NCBI GenBank assembly: GCA_003645435.1
Contig: QNFD01000059.1
Span: 1 to 10,706, forward strand
Source of the DNA: Gammaproteobacteria bacterium
GTDB taxonomy: Bacteria > Pseudomonadota > Gammaproteobacteria > GCA-001735895
Length of the DNA: 10,706 bases
Reading direction: 5' to 3'
The notes beneath the pieces are model-generated. The model was given only the letters and a program-made list of their open reading frames with translations, had not been told where the DNA came from and made no database searches. Positions 1 to 7,361 of this stretch are shown here, in pieces; position 1 is the first letter of the stretch, and the number at the start of each line of letters is the position of its first letter. The translations under genes were made by a program, and so were the position numbers.

Positions 1-536
1 CAGCCGCCACGTTTCGACATTCCGGTAAGATCGCCAAGACCCTGGTATTTATGATCAAATGTAATGTCTACGAGTTCGCCATTCACCTTCAAACGTCGAT
101 TATAGTAACTAATATGATCCCCGGGTAAGCCAATCACTCGTTTTATGTAATCCAGAGACTCATCCTTCGGATATCGAAACACCATCACATCACCTCTCTT
201 CGGTTTATCTCCCTCGGTGATACGAGTGTGGGTAATGGGTAAACGTAAGCCATAGGAAAACTTGTTGACCAGAATAAAGTCGCCAACCAGCAGGGTCGGC
301 ATCATCGAGCCCGAGGGAATTCGAAACGGTTCAAACAAAAATGAACGTAACACCATGACCGCGAGCAGCACTGGAAAAAAGGATTTTGAATACTCCACCA
401 GTATTGGGTCGGGTACGGTTTTGCTGTCTGCCTGTTGCTGCCGGGATTTAGCAAAAAACAAGGCGTCGATCAACCAGAAAATCCCGGTGACCGCGGTCGC
501 CAGCACCAGCAAAAACTCAAAATCAAAATGAACCAT
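1..536 (-). CDS. lepB: Signal peptidase I (LepB), 3' end cut by window edge
   Basis: Inner-membrane serine protease that removes signal peptides from exported preproteins. Only the first 178 codons are present; the rest lies left of the window. Visible in order: an N-terminal membrane segment (about residues 6-28), a short polar loop, a second membrane segment (about 53-68), then the family box PSGSMMPTLLVGDF. The nucleophile in this box is Ser77, and the general-base lysine is Lys132 in DYIKRVIGLPGD. These match Ser/Lys of the E. coli Ser-Lys dyad by alignment from memory. The ATG at 536 is preceded by GAGG 10 bases upstream. It lies 49 bases after the lepA stop, the classic lepA-lepB order. 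A promoter-like element and a small hairpin lie in that gap, so lepB may also be transcribed independently. The missing part should carry the remaining conserved boxes, including the GDNR motif. Confidence 0.96.
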   Translation of the reverse strand, partial: MVHFDFEFLLVLATAVTGIFWLIDALFFAKSRQQQADSKTVPDPILVEYSKSFFPVLLAVMVLRSFLFEPFRIPSGSMMPTLLVGDFILVNKFSYGLRLPITHTRITEGDKPKRGDVMVFRYPKDESLDYIKRVIGLPGDHISYYNRRLKVNGELVDITFDHKYQGLGDLTGMSKRGG

Positions 537-551
537 TAAGCAATAACCTCA

Positions 552-580
552 ACTGTATTCTAACTGGCAAATCTTGCCAA
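552..580 (-). promoter_or_regulatory. Candidate sigma-70 promoter for lepB
   Basis: On the minus strand TTGGCA (580-575) is separated by exactly 17 bases from TACAGT (557-552). That is five of six and four of six matches to the sigma-70 consensus at ideal spacing. Transcription would start about 10 bases before the lepB ATG, leaving a very short leader, so the GAGG at 550-547 would lie at the extreme 5' end or be lost. That weakens the case. The -35 element overlaps the hairpin at 565-579. Confidence 0.35.
565..579 (-). repeat. Small hairpin between lepA and lepB
   Basis: TGGCAA, a 3-base loop, then TTGCCA form a perfect 6-bp stem starting 6 bases after the lepA stop. There is no T-run after it on the minus strand, so it is not a convincing intrinsic terminator. 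It could act as an mRNA-processing or stability element between lepA and lepB, or be chance. Confidence 0.4.
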
Positions 581-585
581 ACGCC

Positions 586-2382
586 CTAGTGATCAACTTT
601 TAATACCGCCAGGAAGGCATCCTGGGGAATCTCTACGCTACCTACCCGCTTCATCCGTTTCTTGCCCGCTTTTTGCTTTTCCAGCAATTTGCGTTTCCGA
701 GAGACGTCTCCGCCATAGCATTTTGCAGTAACATTCTTACGCAATGCCTTAACATTAGTACGCGCCACGATGCTGGAACCGATTGCCGCCTGTATTGCCA
801 CATCGAACATTTGCCTCGGGATCAACTCTTTCATTTTCGAGGCAAGCTCACGTCCGCGATAATCAGCATTACTACGGTGTACAATCAGCGACAGCGCGTC
901 TACTTTCTCACCATTGATCAATACATCCAGCTTCACCAGGTTCGAATTCTGAAACCGAAGTAATTCGTAGTCAAACGACGCATATCCCCTGCTAACCGAC
1001 TTTAGCCGATCGAAAAAATCGAGCACCACTTCGCTCAGGGGCAGTTCAAATACCAGCGAAACCTGGTTACCCAGATACTGAATGTCCTTCTGTACGCCCC
1101 GTTTCTCGATACACAGCGCAATCACCGAACCGATATACTCTTCCGGCAACAAAATATTAGCCTGAATGATCGGTTCCCTGATTTCATTAATCTTGTTAAC
1201 CGCTGGAAGATCGGCTGGATTGTGAATCTCGATCACTTCGCCCGCGGTGGTTTCGATTTGATAAATGACGGTCGGTGCGGTCGTAATCAAATTGAGGTCG
1301 TATTCTCGCTCGAGCCGTTCCTGCACTATCTCCATATGCAGCAGGCCCAGAAATCCACAGCGAAAACCGAAGCCCAGCGCCTGCGAGGTTTCGGGTTCGA
1401 ACTGCAAAGCGGCATCGTTTAACTTGAGTTTCTTCAATGCTTCCCGGCAATTTTCATAATCATCGGAACTTATCGGAAACATGCCGGCAAATACCCGGGG
1501 CTGTATTTCCTTGAAATCGGCGAGCGCCTCTTGCGCAGGAGCCTGGCTTAAAGTAATGGTATCACCGACCTTGGCGGACTCGATATCCTTGATACCCGAT
1601 ATGATATAACCGACATCACCTGCCTGAAGCGCTTCGGTATTCGTGCGCTTAGGTGTAAATATACCAACCTTTTCAACCATGTAATCCCGACCGGACGACA
1701 TCATGCGAACCTTTTGTTTAGGACGAATACTACCCTGCATCATTCGCACAAGAGTAATAACACCAACATAGTTATCAAACCATGAGTCGATGATCAATGC
1801 CTGTGTCCGGTTCGATTCCGAACCCTCGGGTGGCGGTACCAATTCAATGATCTGTTCTAGTAAATCCTCCACACCTAGGCCGGTTTTGGCACTGATTTCG
1901 ATCGCCTGTGAAGTATCCAGCCCTATGACATCTTCAATTTCCTGCCTGACCCGGTCTGGATCTGCGGCAGGCAGATCGACCTTGTTCAAAACCGGAATCA
2001 CTTCAAGGTCGAGATCGATCGCGGTATAACAATTAGCGACACTCTGTGCTTCAACACCTTGCGATGCATCGACTATCAATAACGCCCCCTCACAGGCGGC
2101 AAGAGAACGTGACACCTCGTAGGAAAAATCAACATGGCCCGGCGTATCGATAAAATTCAGTGTATATGTCTGCCCATCTCTGGCCTTATAGTCGAGTGAT
2201 ACACTCTGGGCTTTAATCGTAATTCCACGCTCTCGTTCCAGATCCATGGAATCCAACACCTGGTTCCCCATTTCACGCTCGCTGAGGCCACCACAGAGTT
2301 GAATAAAACGATCAGCCAGGGTTGATTTGCCGTGATCGATATGGGCGATAATCGAGAAATTTCTTATGTTCTTCATCCGCAT
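586..2382 (-). CDS. lepA: Elongation factor 4 (LepA), ribosome-associated GTPase
   Basis: Translational GTPase that binds the ribosome; proposed roles are back-translocation, initiation or ribosome assembly. Counting from the chosen start (598 aa, usual family length about 600), the P-loop AHIDHGKS is at 13-20, DTPGH at 79-83 and NKVD at 133-136. The EF-G-like domains follow, with the LepA-specific C-terminal domain ending in a lysine/arginine-rich stretch and [14 protein letters not shown]. An in-frame ATG at 2412 would add ten residues ([10 protein letters not shown]). I prefer the ATG at 2382 because AGAGGA (2399-2394) lies 11 bases before it and it brings the protein nearest to the [17 protein letters not shown] start of homologues; the ATG at 2376 is also possible. 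The roughly 170 bases upstream, to the glutaredoxin-like stop, hold no gene. A weak promoter-like pair TTGATT (2481-2476) and TAAACT (2460-2455) with a short 15-base spacer lies there. Confidence 0.98.
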   Translation of the reverse strand: MRMKNIRNFSIIAHIDHGKSTLADRFIQLCGGLSEREMGNQVLDSMDLERERGITIKAQSVSLDYKARDGQTYTLNFIDTPGHVDFSYEVSRSLAACEGALLIVDASQGVEAQSVANCYTAIDLDLEVIPVLNKVDLPAADPDRVRQEIEDVIGLDTSQAIEISAKTGLGVEDLLEQIIELVPPPEGSESNRTQALIIDSWFDNYVGVITLVRMMQGSIRPKQKVRMMSSGRDYMVEKVGIFTPKRTNTEALQAGDVGYIISGIKDIESAKVGDTITLSQAPAQEALADFKEIQPRVFAGMFPISSDDYENCREALKKLKLNDAALQFEPETSQALGFGFRCGFLGLLHMEIVQERLEREYDLNLITTAPTVIYQIETTAGEVIEIHNPADLPAVNKINEIREPIIQANILLPEEYIGSVIALCIEKRGVQKDIQYLGNQVSLVFELPLSEVVLDFFDRLKSVSRGYASFDYELLRFQNSNLVKLDVLINGEKVDALSLIVHRSNADYRGRELASKMKELIPRQMFDVAIQAAIGSSIVARTNVKALRKNVTAKCYGGDVSRKRKLLEKQKAGKKRMKRVGSVEIPQDAFLAVLKVDH

Positions 2383-2555
2383 TGATGAATATTTCCTCTG
2401 GCGGACAGCCATGCAGCAGGAACTGGTGGCAAGACCCAGGTAAAAAACCCGCGAAGTTTACGGCAATACCGCACAAATCAACAGCTAAAAGGCGAAATTG
2501 CTGCCAGGTTGTAATGGTGTAGTGCTACAGAAAATTGCCCTTGTGATGTATGGGG

Positions 2556-2801
2556 CTAGACTTGATCCTGGTCAAATGCAGCTAATAGCGCTTTTTCATC
2601 AAAAAAGTGATGGCAAATTTCCTCTTCTCCGGAACAGAGAACAGGAACGAGCACGTCATATCGGCGTATTAAATCGATATCGCGATCGATATCGATTTCC
2701 TGCCAGGTAATAGGCTGGAGTCTTCGATTAAATACCACCATGGCTTTGCGCATTGCATCGCACAGGTGGCAATTTTCCCTGTAATAAAAGTTGAGCTTCA
2801 A
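2556..2801 (-). CDS. Glutaredoxin-like thiol protein (DUF836-type), TTG start
   Basis: Small thioredoxin-fold protein, 81 aa. It opens with the beta strand MKLNFYYREN and a CHLC redox motif (Cys11, Cys14), then a basic helix, the second strand ITWQEIDID (31-39) and LVPVLCSG (51-58), which carries the cis-proline expected of the fold (Pro53). This pattern fits the glutaredoxin-like DUF836 family, whose substrate is not known to me. The only plausible start is TTG at 2801: an in-frame TAG lies immediately upstream and the next ATG would remove the CHLC motif. No clear Shine-Dalgarno precedes it. It starts 18 bases after the mucD stop and so is probably co-transcribed and perhaps translationally coupled. 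A thiol-redox role beside the envelope-stress genes is inference; the protein has no signal peptide and should be cytoplasmic. Two further cysteines (56 and 63) are present. Confidence 0.85.
   Translation of the reverse strand: MKLNFYYRENCHLCDAMRKAMVVFNRRLQPITWQEIDIDRDIDLIRRYDVLVPVLCSGEEEICHHFFDEKALLAAFDQDQV
2671..2698. repeat. Perfect 12-base inverted repeat with 4-base centre
   Basis: AAATCGATATCG (2671-2682), CGAT, then CGATATCGATTT (2687-2698). The arms are exact reverse complements and would give a 12-bp stem with a tetraloop in RNA or a cruciform in DNA. It lies inside the glutaredoxin-like gene, where it encodes E-I-D-I-D-R-D-I-D. Much of the symmetry comes from repeated ATC GAT (Ile-Asp) codons, so it may be a by-product of the protein sequence. 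Confidence 0.85.
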
Positions 2802-2819
2802 CTACTAGTCAACAGATTA

Positions 2820-4238
2820 TTAGGAATCCTCTGGACGAATAGCCAGAAAAACCGGTCCGGATCGTCTCTGCACTAACAGAGCCACCGACTTGTCCGCCTT
2901 CAGGCCATCGATAATCGCCTCAAAGTCATCTACCGATGTCACACCCTGGTTATCGATCATTGTGATCACATCACCTCGTTGAATTCCGGCATCTCGAGCC
3001 GATCCCACCTCGTCCACATCAGTAACCTCAACTCCGGCCTGAACCTTGAGTTTCTTTTGCACTGATTTGGACAACTCGGTAACACTCATGCCAAGGGCGG
3101 TATTTTCCTGCGGTTTATCTTCTTCCTCCGGCGTATAGGCAGCCTGCGTCATAGTAGGCAATTCGGCGATCATGACCTTGATCTGCTCGCGCGACCGATC
3201 ACGAATAATCGTCACATCAGCTTCCTTACCCACGGCAGAGCGTCCAACCAGAGGCGGCAAGCTGCTTGAGCGCATGACCTCTTTACCATTAAATTCAACG
3301 ATAACGTCACCGACCTGCAAACCAGCATCCGCAGCCGGGCTACTGTCGAGTACTTTAGCTACGAGCGCGCCCCTGGGGTTATCCATACCAAAAGATTCAG
3401 CCAGTTCGCGCGTGACCTCCTGGATCAAAACACCTAACCAGCCACGCGAGACGCTGCCGGTTTCCCTGATTTGGGTGGCCACATCGACTGCTAATTCAAT
3501 CGGTATGGCAAACGACAGGCCCATGAATCCACCGGTACGGCTGTAAATTTGTGAATTGATTCCTACCACCTCCCCGTCGAGATTGAATAGAGGGCCACCC
3601 GAGTTACCAGGATTGATCGCTACATCTGTTTGAATAAACGGCACGTAGTTGTCAGTAGGCAGGCTACGGCCCTTGGCACTGACGATCCCGGCAGTAACCG
3701 AATGATCGAAACCGAACGGTGAACCGATCGCAAGTACCCATTCTCCTACCTTTAAACTGTCCGAATCGCCGAATTTGAGCACTGGTAAACCCGTGGCATC
3801 TACCTTGATTAATGCGATATCAGAAGCCTCGTCAGAACCAACTATACTGGCAACGTATTCTTCACGATTAGATAGCCGAACTATAACTTCGTCCGCTCCT
3901 GCAATAACATGATGGTTAGTCAGAATATAGCCGTCTTCCGAGATAATGAATCCTGAGCCGAGAGATTGTGCCTCACGTCTGCGCCCACCAGGATTTTCGT
4001 GATTAAAAAATTTCTCAAACAAATCGCCAAACGGAGAGCCTTCCGGTAAACCTGGAATGCCAGGCATTTCCGCGGAACTGCTTTTGCGTGCTTTGGTTTT
4101 CGTGCTGATATTGACGACAGAGTCTTTAGCCTGCTCGACAATACTGGTGAATTCCGGAAGTGCTGCCTGGACCATTAGCGGGACACTTAGTATCAGCACA
4201 ACGATGAAACTATAAACGTACTTGATATTGAATTTCAT
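2820..4238 (-). CDS. mucD: Periplasmic serine protease/chaperone, DegP/HtrA family (MucD)
   Basis: HtrA-type protease that degrades or refolds damaged periplasmic proteins and, in Pseudomonas, restrains the sigma-E pathway. The 472 aa include a Sec signal peptide (about 1-25, cleaved after VQA), a glycine/proline-rich linker near 56-86, and a trypsin-like domain. The triad is His110 (TNHHVI), Asp140 (SDIALIKV) and Ser213 (NPGNSGGPL). Two PDZ domains follow, at about 262-360 and 378-468. The length and two PDZ domains fit DegP/DegQ/MucD rather than DegS, which has one PDZ and a membrane anchor. The ATG at 4238 is preceded by AGGA about 10 bases upstream. It begins 44 bases after the rseC stop, in the order known for mucC-mucD. 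All catalytic residues are intact. The symbol degP or degQ could equally be used; position favours mucD. Confidence 0.96.
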   Translation of the reverse strand: MKFNIKYVYSFIVVLILSVPLMVQAALPEFTSIVEQAKDSVVNISTKTKARKSSSAEMPGIPGLPEGSPFGDLFEKFFNHENPGGRRREAQSLGSGFIISEDGYILTNHHVIAGADEVIVRLSNREEYVASIVGSDEASDIALIKVDATGLPVLKFGDSDSLKVGEWVLAIGSPFGFDHSVTAGIVSAKGRSLPTDNYVPFIQTDVAINPGNSGGPLFNLDGEVVGINSQIYSRTGGFMGLSFAIPIELAVDVATQIRETGSVSRGWLGVLIQEVTRELAESFGMDNPRGALVAKVLDSSPAADAGLQVGDVIVEFNGKEVMRSSSLPPLVGRSAVGKEADVTIIRDRSREQIKVMIAELPTMTQAAYTPEEEDKPQENTALGMSVTELSKSVQKKLKVQAGVEVTDVDEVGSARDAGIQRGDVITMIDNQGVTSVDDFEAIIDGLKADKSVALLVQRRSGPVFLAIRPEDS

Positions 4239-4282
4239 TTTAATCTGTTCCTAAAATATGTAGTTGACTCTCTGACCATAAT

Positions 4283-4726
4283 TCAGCTTTTCGGTTCACC
4301 CCGAATCTGCAAAATCCTGGGAGAAAACTGGTCTGAATACTGTCTACGGGCAAGCAGCGCGGAAATTTGCAAACCTGTTACGAATCCCGCCGCGGCAAAA
4401 ACAAATGCGAGTAACTCTGATTCGCCGGTGATCCAGAGAGCCAGCATCCCGCCGACCATCAATCCCAGCAAAGGCAGGCCGTAAATCAGTAAACTGGCCT
4501 TTAAAAAGGCCCCTTCCGGCAACCCGAGCACGACACTATCGCCGGGTTCCAGTTGATCTTCGTTTTTGATCTTCACCGGTTTGCGCCGATGTCCCAGAAG
4601 CCGGCCGATAGCTCCTGTGCCGCAACCGTTACTTAGCTCACAGTGACTACAGGCGCTTTGCCGTTGCATTTGAACCAGGGCCCAATTCCCATCGAGACCA
4701 GTTACCTTACCTAACTCTTTAACCAT
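4283..4726 (-). CDS. rseC: SoxR-reducing/sigma-E regulatory membrane protein RseC (MucC)
   Basis: Inner-membrane protein of the RseC/MucC family, linked to sigma-E control and, in E. coli, to reduction of SoxR together with the Rsx complex. From the ATG at 4726 it is 147 aa. A cytoplasmic N-terminal part carries the cysteine cluster CSHCELSNGC (Cys26, Cys29, Cys35), at the same positions as in E. coli RseC. Two membrane helices follow (about 77-99 and 103-126) and then a short polar tail. The upstream cysteine of the E. coli protein (in LVSC) is replaced by LVQM here; Pseudomonas MucC also seems to lack it. A GTG at 4729 directly before the ATG would add one residue. There is no Shine-Dalgarno, but a perfect TATAAT sits 6 bases upstream of the ATG. 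The gene lies between rseB and mucD, as expected. Confidence 0.93.
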   Translation of the reverse strand: MVKELGKVTGLDGNWALVQMQRQSACSHCELSNGCGTGAIGRLLGHRRKPVKIKNEDQLEPGDSVVLGLPEGAFLKASLLIYGLPLLGLMVGGMLALWITGESELLAFVFAAAGFVTGLQISALLARRQYSDQFSPRILQIRGEPKS

Positions 4727-4732
4727 CACGAA

Positions 4733-4738
4733 ATTATA
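4733..4738 (-). promoter_or_regulatory. Perfect -10 hexamer directly before rseC
   Basis: TATAAT on the minus strand, whose last base is 6 bases before the A of the rseC ATG at 4726. Transcription from it would begin at or next to the start codon and give a leaderless mRNA. The -35 position at 17 bases holds TCGATG, a poor match, so activity is uncertain and the hexamer may be chance. Confidence 0.25.
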
Positions 4739-4809
4739 GTTGTTTCCAGCTCGATCATCGACCTCAATTTCGAGTCTAAGGCCGATTCACTGTGATATAT
4801 GGGGGTTGT

Positions 4810-5811
4810 TCAGGGTAATTTAAAGCTAACAGACTCGGCAACCTGCCGTACCGTAACTGGGGGCACCTCGCCTATCGCGGTCACCGAATAATTATCCAGC
4901 AAGAATATAAAGCCGTTAACCGCACCCATCGAAGTTTCCCCCTGGGCGGTCTGTGCAGTCTGTTTTTCAATAAAGACTGACAAAGAAGCCAGACCATCGG
5001 TATAAACTATTTGCTGAATAAATCGACCCGAATCTCCAACCATTCGCTTCACCGCCGACTCTTTCCTGAAGCCATCGGGCAGGTTGGAAAACTGCCAGGT
5101 CATATCGGCCTCCACGGTCTCAACAGCATCGCCGCTATGGTAACGTACCATTGCAAAACTGCTGTCAATTTCCGGCAATTTCAACATCACCATCTGCTCG
5201 ATCTCGCTCAGTAATTCAATATTGGTAAACATTACCTGTTCCACTACTTCATTACGTTCGTTAATCAAATTTGATTTGAGTAACAAGCCGTTGCTCGCAT
5301 TTATCCACAGCTTGAGCCCGTAACGAAATTGATCTTTAGGCTTGATATCTACTATTACAGCTTCGTGATTCGCTATCCTGCCCTCACCGGCCATATTCAT
5401 TTCATAATGCCGGCCAATATTCGCTATATCATCCGGGATAAACAAGGGTGAAAATGTATTTTGACGGGAATTATCGACCACCACCTTTCTACTGGAAGGC
5501 CAGATACAGGTCAGGTTTTTATTGTCTCGAATTACCTCGCGCGCCTCACCATTAAGAGAGAGTAGCCTTTCGCTTTCACCGGACTCATTTTTGATATGGT
5601 AGATCGACATACTTTCGAGCTGGTTTTCATGTATGTATACGAAATTACCCTGATAGCTCAGGTTTCGCATCGCATTTGACATTTTTCCTAGCCAGTCCAT
5701 AGCCGGGCTGGCCGCTGCCTGGGCAAAACCGGCTAACAAGACCAGGAATATAAGCAGTTTACGGAATATGGGATTCAAGCTAGAAAATGTCCGCTTACTG
5801 CTGTGCGTCAT
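4810..5811 (-). CDS. rseB: Sigma-E regulatory protein RseB (MucB), periplasmic
   Basis: Periplasmic protein that binds the periplasmic part of RseA and shields it from site-1 cleavage by DegS; it senses mislocalised lipopolysaccharide or lipoprotein. The 333 aa begin with a basic N-region and the hydrophobic core LLIFLVLLAGFA, with likely cleavage near residues 32-34 (AQA/AAA). The mature part opens with DWLGKMSNAMRNLSYQGNFVYIH, which is typical of the family's LolA-like lipid-binding fold. It is followed after about residue 220 by the smaller C-terminal domain (MTWQFSNLPDGF to the end). The ATG at 5811 lies inside the end of rseA, giving a 17-base overlap, and there is no strong Shine-Dalgarno. 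Translational coupling to rseA is therefore likely and would keep the two binding partners in proportion. An 80-base gap separates it from rseC. Confidence 0.95.
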   Translation of the reverse strand: MTHSSKRTFSSLNPIFRKLLIFLVLLAGFAQAAASPAMDWLGKMSNAMRNLSYQGNFVYIHENQLESMSIYHIKNESGESERLLSLNGEAREVIRDNKNLTCIWPSSRKVVVDNSRQNTFSPLFIPDDIANIGRHYEMNMAGEGRIANHEAVIVDIKPKDQFRYGLKLWINASNGLLLKSNLINERNEVVEQVMFTNIELLSEIEQMVMLKLPEIDSSFAMVRYHSGDAVETVEADMTWQFSNLPDGFRKESAVKRMVGDSGRFIQQIVYTDGLASLSVFIEKQTAQTAQGETSMGAVNGFIFLLDNYSVTAIGEVPPVTVRQVAESVSFKLP

Positions 5812-6424
5812 ACCCGGCGACTCTCGCCTGAGGAATCAAACCCTGAATAGAATTTGAGTATTCCGTATGGTTTACCAAATAGGCATTCAATTTCTGTTGC
5901 AGAGCCGGGGCATTGTCGTTGATCTTCCAGCGCATACCGCCGCTCAATGATGAGGTAACGGGTACCGCGCTAGTTTGAACTTGTTGCCTGGCAAGCAACT
6001 CAATCTTTTTCTGGTCGGCGCTGACTAGCTGCTCAGAACCCTGCCCTGTATCTACACCTACATTCACGGATTGCCAAAGCGTGACTGAAACCACCGCAAC
6101 CGAAACAGCAACCGCGAGGCCGGCAACAGGTTTCATTACGGACCATGTCCAGATTGACGGCCTCGTGTTGGCCTCGGGTCGCGCAGCAGCCGCATTCCCG
6201 GGGCACGATCCAATCGCATCGATTTTCGCCATCACATTTGTGCTGAAATCGGTATCAATCTGCCGGGGTAACTCATGGCGCATGGCCTGGCCGATGATTT
6301 GATATCTACGCAGTCTATACTGCAGATTTACATCGCCTTCCAGTTCGTCAAGCATGCGCCTGCTTTGCTCATCGCCGGAAAATTCATCCATTAACGAGGA
6401 TAATTTATCTTGCTGCTCGCTCAT
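5795..6424 (-). CDS. rseA: Anti-sigma-E factor RseA (MucA)
   Basis: Single-pass inner-membrane protein that sequesters sigma-E. Its N-terminal cytoplasmic domain (about 1-72) has the family pattern LSSLMDEFSGDEQSRRMLDEL, then the RLRRYQIIGQAMRHELP helix, and contacts the sigma factor. A linker rich in Ala, Pro and Arg leads to one membrane helix (about 98-117). The periplasmic domain of about 90 residues should bind RseB and contain the DegS-type cleavage site; a VQTSAV stretch at 149-154 is a possible place, by inference only. The 209 aa lie between Pseudomonas MucA and E. coli RseA in length. The ATG at 6424 has a weak AGAG about 7 bases upstream. It starts 47 bases after the rpoE stop and overlaps rseB. 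Its release by regulated proteolysis is the family mechanism and is not shown here. Confidence 0.95.
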   Translation of the reverse strand: MSEQQDKLSSLMDEFSGDEQSRRMLDELEGDVNLQYRLRRYQIIGQAMRHELPRQIDTDFSTNVMAKIDAIGSCPGNAAAARPEANTRPSIWTWSVMKPVAGLAVAVSVAVVSVTLWQSVNVGVDTGQGSEQLVSADQKKIELLARQQVQTSAVPVTSSLSGGMRWKINDNAPALQQKLNAYLVNHTEYSNSIQGLIPQARVAGYDAQQ

Positions 6425-6471
6425 AATAATACTCTAGTCAAAACATTCAGTTGTAATCAGTATCATCTTAG

Positions 6472-7047
6472 TCACTCTAATAGCGGTCTTAGTTCCCTGT
6501 CAATTGCATCTCGGGCACGAAATATTCTCGAACGTACCGTTCCGATGGGGCAATCCATTACCTCGGCTATTTCCTCATAGCTTAATCCCTCGATCTCTCT
6601 CAGCATAATCGCCGACTTGAGGTCGTCTGGCAGTTCCTCAATCGCCCGATATACGGTTCGCTCAATTTCATCGGTGAGCAGTAAATTTTCAGGAGTGGTA
6701 TATTCCTTCAACCTCGACTCGCCCTCATAATGCTCCGCATCATCAATATCGACCGAATAAAGCGGTGACTTGCGCGCCCTCGAAGCGAGATGATTCTTCG
6801 CCGTGTTGGCCGCTATGCGGTAAAGCCAGGTGTAAAACTGGCTATCACCACGAAAATTTCCAATCGCCCGGTATGCCTTGATAAAAGCATCCTGTGCGAT
6901 GTCGTAACATTCCGTCTGGTCAGACACATATCGGTTGATCAAATTCACTACTTTATGCTGATATTTCTGAACTAAAATATCAAACGCAGCCTTGTCTCCC
7001 GCCTGTACCCGTTTTACCAGTTCTGCATCAAGCAGATTCGTCCCCAT
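6472..7047 (-). CDS. rpoE: RNA polymerase sigma-E factor (RpoE/AlgU), ECF family
   Basis: Extracytoplasmic-function sigma factor for the envelope-stress response. The 191 aa are the usual length. Region 2 (about 20-92) contains DIAQDAFIKAYRAIGNFRGDSQFYTWLYRIAANTAKN with its signature residues, and region 4 (about 130-183) has the helix-turn-helix GLSYEEIAEVMDCPIGTVRS. The ATG at 7047 has AAGGG about 6 bases upstream, a good ribosome site. The gene heads the rseA-rseB-rseC-mucD block and is divergent from nadB, the arrangement found in Pseudomonas and many other gammaproteobacteria. Upstream there is a perfect extended -10 and a weaker sigma-E-like element, so both housekeeping expression and autoregulation are possible. 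The near-identity of its core motifs to E. coli RpoE makes the assignment firm; algU is an equally valid symbol. Confidence 0.97.
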   Translation of the reverse strand: MGTNLLDAELVKRVQAGDKAAFDILVQKYQHKVVNLINRYVSDQTECYDIAQDAFIKAYRAIGNFRGDSQFYTWLYRIAANTAKNHLASRARKSPLYSVDIDDAEHYEGESRLKEYTTPENLLLTDEIERTVYRAIEELPDDLKSAIMLREIEGLSYEEIAEVMDCPIGTVRSRIFRARDAIDRELRPLLE

Positions 7048-7157
7048 TTAGAACCCTTAAAATTATTATCAAATACGGCTGGCATCCAGCATAGTGAACA
7101 TTTTGCCGCTCGCCGACCGACACTACTGGTAGAAACCATGACGGCGTATACCAATCA

Positions 7158-7166
7158 ATTATAGCA
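7158..7166 (-). promoter_or_regulatory. Extended -10 promoter element for rpoE
   Basis: TGCTATAAT on the minus strand is a perfect -10 hexamer with the TGn extension. The -35 at 17 bases is poor (CGCGTT), and a better TTGGAA lies only 13 bases away. Extended -10 promoters tolerate a weak -35. The start would be near 7151, about 100 bases before the rpoE ATG. Confidence 0.5.
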
Positions 7167-7193
7167 AAAATATGCTTTCCAACGCGCACTATT

Positions 7194-7220
7194 AAGGACT
7201 GAGAATATTGCTACAAGTTC
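7194..7220 (-). promoter_or_regulatory. Possible sigma-E-dependent promoter for rpoE
   Basis: On the minus strand GAACTT (7220-7215) is followed after 16 bases by TCCTT (7198-7194). GAACTT is the core of the sigma-E/AlgU -35 element at about the right spacing. The -10 only partly matches the usual TCAAA or TCTGA. Autoregulation of rpoE from such a promoter is known in E. coli and Pseudomonas. Confidence 0.35.
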
Positions 7221-7304
7221 AGTGTAAATAGTGCAAATTTGTCTTATTAGTTCAAGCCTGCCGGGATTTAACCTGGTTGTATTCTTAGCAGGGGTTGATA
7301 ATCT

Positions 7305-7331
7305 TTGAGTTCGATGCCATTTCAATATAGT
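7305..7331 (+). promoter_or_regulatory. Candidate sigma-70 promoter for nadB
   Basis: TTGAGT (7305-7310) and TATAGT (7326-7331) with a short 15-base spacer; reading the -35 as TTTGAG gives 16. Transcription would start about 24 bases before the nadB ATG. An alternative -35, TTGATA at 7295-7300, is too far from this -10. Confidence 0.35.
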
Positions 7332-7361
7332 CTTTGAACCTTATCGGACGCTTTACCAGCA

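Larger units (their letters stand above)
7048..7361. other. Divergent rpoE/nadB intergenic region
   Basis: A 314-base AT-rich stretch without a credible gene on either strand. It holds candidate promoters for rpoE (minus) and nadB (plus), described separately. It also holds an 8-base palindrome CAAATTTG at 7234-7241 and two AGTTCA copies (7216-7221 and 7249-7254), which may be operator sites or chance. No riboswitch, small RNA or terminator is evident to me. Confidence 0.6.

Noticed and set aside
2410..2412. ATG at 2412 as the lepA start
   Set aside because: It has no ribosome site and adds ten residues that I do not recall in homologues; AGAGGA is better placed for the ATG at 2382.
3172..3546. 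Plus-strand open frame of 124 codons inside mucD
   Set aside because: It lies antisense to the PDZ and protease coding region; the composition (Ser, Thr and Pro rich) is typical of a shadow frame.
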